Shown here in pieces: positions 60,066-64,000 of a stretch of 64,000 nt of DNA; position 1 is the stretch's first letter; every line of letters begins with the position of its first letter. Made by a program: the position numbers and the translations under genes. The notes under the pieces are model-generated. The model was not told where the DNA came from. It was given only the letters and a program-made list of their open reading frames with translations, and ran no database searches. This DNA comes from Undaria pinnatifida (Eukaryota > Sar > Phaeophyceae > Laminariales > Alariaceae): the NCBI GenBank assembly GCA_012845835.1, contig JABAKD010000016.1, positions 14,125,020 through 14,189,019 of the forward strand, read 5' to 3'.

Positions 60066-63000
60066 ATGCCTGGAAGTGAGCATGACCAAGAGGAGGCCGG
60101 CTCACAAGAAGAAATGATGGTCTTGCTGAGATCATTGGTATCCCGACAAGATCGACTGGAAGAGCGGATGGCCAGCGACCGGGGCCGTGGAGAGGCCCAG
60201 TCCAACCCTGGCAGGGAACGCCAAGATGGAGTCGTAACCGGTGGGAACTTGCAAGCCCCTGGTGGTGGTGTACACGTAGACGAGATTAGGTATGACGAAT
60301 CCGTTGAGAGTTCAGGTGTAAATGTAGGCCCTCGTGAATTCAGTAGTATAAAGCAGGCAGTCCTCAAATTCAGCGGTAAACCTGAGGAATTCCCCGTATG
60401 GAGTAAGCGGTTCGAAGCGTTCGTATCGATGAGTGGGTGTTTGGGTTCTATGCTTACAGACATAGAGGTAGCTGTAGGTGACACAACCAAAGACACGCAA
60501 TACTTTATTTCGCAAGGTTTGAGCCGTCCACACATCAAGAATGCGCGGGTTGCATGGATATGTCTGACCGAGAGCATGACTGATACTGACCTATTAGACA
60601 GAGTGTTTGCCAGGCAATCGCCAAGCGGTGCTTGGAGAATGCTTCGGGATTGGTTTCTTCCGAAATCAGTTGCCACACAGGTCAAATGGTCGGACGCGTT
60701 TGATGCAGTGAAAATGGAGAAGGGTGAGGAGCCCATGAAATTCTTCAGTCGCGTAGACAAGATTGTTGGTACTCTTGCTTCGCTTGGTGTGCCGAAATCA
60801 GAAGGAGAGGTGAACCGCAAACTGGTACGAGTTCTTACAGCTGACTACGAGATAGAACAACGCACGCTCTTGTACCGCGATGAAATCACCCGAGCTGAAA
60901 TAGAGAGCATTGTCAGGCAGAGGCACCTGAGACTTCCCGTGTCAAAAGGAAAGAACGTGGGTCAGGCACTGTTTTCGAATGGTGCTGCCCGAGGTGGCCG
61001 CGGAGGTGGGCGTGGAGGTAACCGTGGAGGTGGTCGCGGATCCAACCGTAACAATGTTAGGTCGCGAAACAAGGAATCAGCGAATGCTGATGCTAGCCAG
61101 GGTAGCGAAGGTAGAGGCAGCCCCCCCACCCCCAAGCAGACCAACCCCCAATCAGAGTATGATGAGGTGAAGGGTAAGTGTATCCGTTGCTTGGAACCCG
61201 GACACATGTGGTACCAGTGCAAGGCTCGTGTCACCCCGGCTTCGGAGACGACGTCTGGCGAAGGTGCACAGGAACAGAACAACAGTGGTGAGACTGTGTG
61301 CTGTCTTGCGAATGCTATGTTTAGCCGTAGTGATGACTCGTGTACTGAGGAACGTAGTGAGAGCATAACAGAGAGCTTAGCTGAGAAATGGATAGCAGAC
61401 AGTGGTGCTTCATTTCACATGACTCATTCGGCTGACCTGTTGAGTGACGTACGACTGTGCGACGACAAGGTTAGGATCGGTGACAACCACCTGATCGACG
61501 TCGTGGGGTATGGCACGCTGACTGTAGTCTTCCCCGGAGACCTAACTGTTAAACTGTTAGATGTGGCATACATGCCGGACTTGGCGTTCAACTTGTTTTC
61601 GCTAATGGCCGCGCATAAACAGGGAGTAGGATTCATGACCGAGGATGAGGGCTTGTGCATTTCTCTTTTCGATGGACGGTTGAGATTCGAGGGTGATGGA
61701 TCTAGTTACTCCAACTTCGCTTGCAGGATAGAGCCAGACAACGGCTATGTGCCGTTTCCCCTATTGACACCCGACCCCGCTGAGAACCGAGGGGAGACTG
61801 GTTGCGATTTTCCCCTGGCGTTTCCCGTGCTTGCCCCCGGTAGCGCTGCTTCTGCTGAGACTGCTGTAGATATCAACATCTTCCACTGCGTGCATGGCCA
61901 CTCTAACGAACTACTGCTGAGAGAGACCGCAAAGGCACTTGGTGTAGAACTGTTAGGGACGCTAAGACCCTGTACTGGCTGTTCTATGGCGAAAGGTTAC
62001 CGCAAACCAATCCCCAGCAGTACTAAGTCACGCGCGCCAGAGAAGTTGGGACGGGTCTTTGTTGATCTAAGTGGCCCTAAGAGAACCCCTTCTCTGTTGG
62101 GTAAGAGGTATGTCATGCTAGTGAAGGATGACTTCTCTCGCTACGCCTGGGTATATTTTCTGAAGCACAAATCGGATGCAGCAGACGCGTTTAGGAAGTT
62201 TTTGGCTGATGTGCGCGCCGACGGTGTCCCCTCGAAGGCTGAGATTGTAAGGTCTGACAACGGTGGGGAATTCTTTGGTGGGGAGTTTGGAGAGGTGTGC
62301 AAACAGTTTTGCATCAAGCAGGAATTCACCAACGCGGACAGCCCAAAGCAGAACGGTGTTGTCGAGAGAGCGCTAGGCATCATTCAGAACGCAGCGCTTG
62401 CTGCGTGCATCCAAGCCCCTATCATTTTCCCGCTCGTTCAACTACCGCCGACTGAATCCCTGTGGGCGGAAGCGGTGCACTGGTCTTGTGACGCCTTGAA
62501 CCACACCGCAACCACTGCCAACCCCGGCAACAAGTCTCCGCATGAGATGTGGCATGGAGCTGCCGCACCTGCCTCGCCACACCCGTTCCTTCGCCCAGCG
62601 TACTGCCGCTGGAACCGCCCGTCCAAGTCGTCACCCCGGGCCGAGAGCTGCTTTTACCTCGGGCCGGGCATCGACCACCCAAGTGACTCTTTGCGGATGC
62701 TCACGCGGGGGAACAGGGTGGTGGAGACTCGAGATGTGACCTGGGAGGCAACGCTTGATGTGGGAGCGGTACTATCCCAGCTGCCGGAGGTACCGGAACA
62801 GGGAGGGACGCAGGGGCTAGAAGATGCGCCAGAGCTGGGAGGGACGGAGGACTTTGTCTCCGCCCCGACGACTCCACTGCCGGTTTTGGGGAGGGGAATT
62901 CCTCACCAACTCCGTGCGGTGTCCCCGATGACGCCAGCGGTGTCTCCGATACCGCAAGCTGGCGACGAGTTTCGCGCCGAAGATGTGGAGCCGAACGATA

Positions 63001-64000
63001 CATCAGCGGTCAGCAGCGAATTATCTGACAGCGACTCTTCGTCTCAGGATGGAAGCGACGCGTCGGCCTCTGACGATGAAGCTCCAACCCCCACGGCGGT
63101 CCGGACTGCTGCACGCCAACTTGGAGCGCACATGTCAGGACCGGGCGATGGTGAAGAGATTCGGGAGGGACGTACGAGAGCGCAGACCAGGGCGCTCAAT
63201 CGGGAAGCGGCAGCAGAACTGATTAGTGCGATCGGGCCCTGTGAAGGAGGCCGTGTTTTCCAGGCGCTACTGGCGGCGAATGAAGCGGAGTGTGAGAAGA
63301 CGAAGTTGCCGGATTGCCTTGTCAAAGAGGCTGAACCGGAACCAACGTCATACACCGCAGCTCGTAAGTCGAAGCATTCGGACGTTTGGATGGACGCGAT
63401 GAGATCGGAGTTTGATGGACTCGAAGCTGCTGGAACGTTTGTGGAGGTTTCTGAAATTCCCGCCAGTAACAATATCGTAGAGTCAAAGTGGCTCTTGAAG
63501 TGGAAGAGCGACGCGCACGGCATGATTGATAGAGCTAAGGCACGGTTGGTAGCTAAGGGCTATAGTCAGGTAGAGGGAGTTGACTACTTCGAGACTTTTG
63601 CCCCCACTGCCTCGACCACGTCTAACAGACTCATTGCAGCAATGGCGTGCAAGCTTGATTGGGACTTGAGACACTTGGACGTTGACCAGGCCTTTATTCA
63701 GGCAGAGTTGGATACCGAGATTTTCTTGAGACTTCCTCGCGGTTGTGGCGAGATGTCCGGTAAGGTAGTCCTACTCAACAAAGCCCTTTACGGGCTAAAG
63801 CAGAGTGGCCGCTCATGGTACAAGCTACTGTCGTCAACCCTGGTAGAGTGTGGGTTTGAGCAGTGTTTGGTAGACCCGTGCGTGTTTCGACTAATGTTGA
63901 ATGACGCGGTTGTGGCGATGCTGGTGGTCCACGTGGACGACATCAAGATCGCAGCGACCAAGGGGGTGACGGATTCGGTAGTAGCTGATCTCAATAAGAG
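60066..64000 (+). mobile_element. Ty1/copia retrotransposon gag-pol ORF, cut by window end
   Basis: One uninterrupted frame of 1,311 codons starts at an ATG with an in-frame TGA ten bases upstream. In order: gag-like region; RGG-rich stretch (about 305-330); zinc knuckle CIRCLEPGHMWYQC from residue 372; aspartic protease WIADSGAS (442-449); integrase zinc finger HCVHGH...CTGC; integrase core with D667, D731 (RSDNGGEF) and E767, the D,D35E spacing; then reverse transcriptase with KWLLKWKSDAHG, KARLVAKGYSQVEGVDY, DVDQAFIQAELD, KALYGLKQSGRSWYK and VHVDD (D1291, D1292). Integrase before RT identifies Ty1/copia. RNase H and the 3' LTR are beyond the edge. No stop or frameshift is seen, so the copy may be young. 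Confidence 0.95.

Noticed and set aside
62422-63523. Minus-strand ORFs of 80-160 codons
   Set aside because: They are antisense to the intact copia gag-pol frame.

Overview
This is a nuclear eukaryotic window. Genes are split by many GT-AG introns, most introns carry their own tandem repeat, and the spaces between genes are filled with retroelements and short non-autonomous elements. The lineage is not certain. A large intron-rich spliceosomal helicase, a seven-helix receptor fused to an RGS domain, and a Ty1/copia element together would fit a photosynthetic stramenopile such as a brown alga. That is a low-confidence inference; no marker here settles it.

Layout. Positions 1-5,868 hold repeats and an LTR mini-element (365-743), with no gene I recognise. 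Positions 5,869-15,059 (minus strand) hold a gene for a 7TM receptor with a C-terminal RGS domain. Five exons are placed; one internal exon and the last exon were not found. After a 734 bp divergent gap, positions 15,794-42,061 (plus strand) hold a complete 24-exon gene for the pre-mRNA splicing DEAD-box helicase Prp5/DDX46. All splice phases agree and the product is 1,433 residues. Positions 42,062-60,065 are a repeat-rich intergenic stretch. It holds two families of terminal-repeat mini-retroelements, a tRNA-headed poly(A) SINE, MITE-like elements next to microsatellites, G-rich arrays and a few unrecognised ORFs. From 60,066 to the window end runs an intact copia gag-pol ORF, cut by the edge inside reverse transcriptase.

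The two host genes have unrelated jobs (G-protein signalling; U2 snRNP remodelling) and share only a head-to-head arrangement.

The most striking pattern is at exon edges. In both genes, exon-intron junctions have been copied tandemly into the adjacent intron and then decayed. Pentanucleotide or minisatellite arrays also sit just upstream of several 3' splice sites. One array is a chain of pentamer blocks, most differing from the next by a single base. The two mini-retroelement families have 4 bp target-site duplications, and members of both carry the same predicted, unusual primer-binding site.
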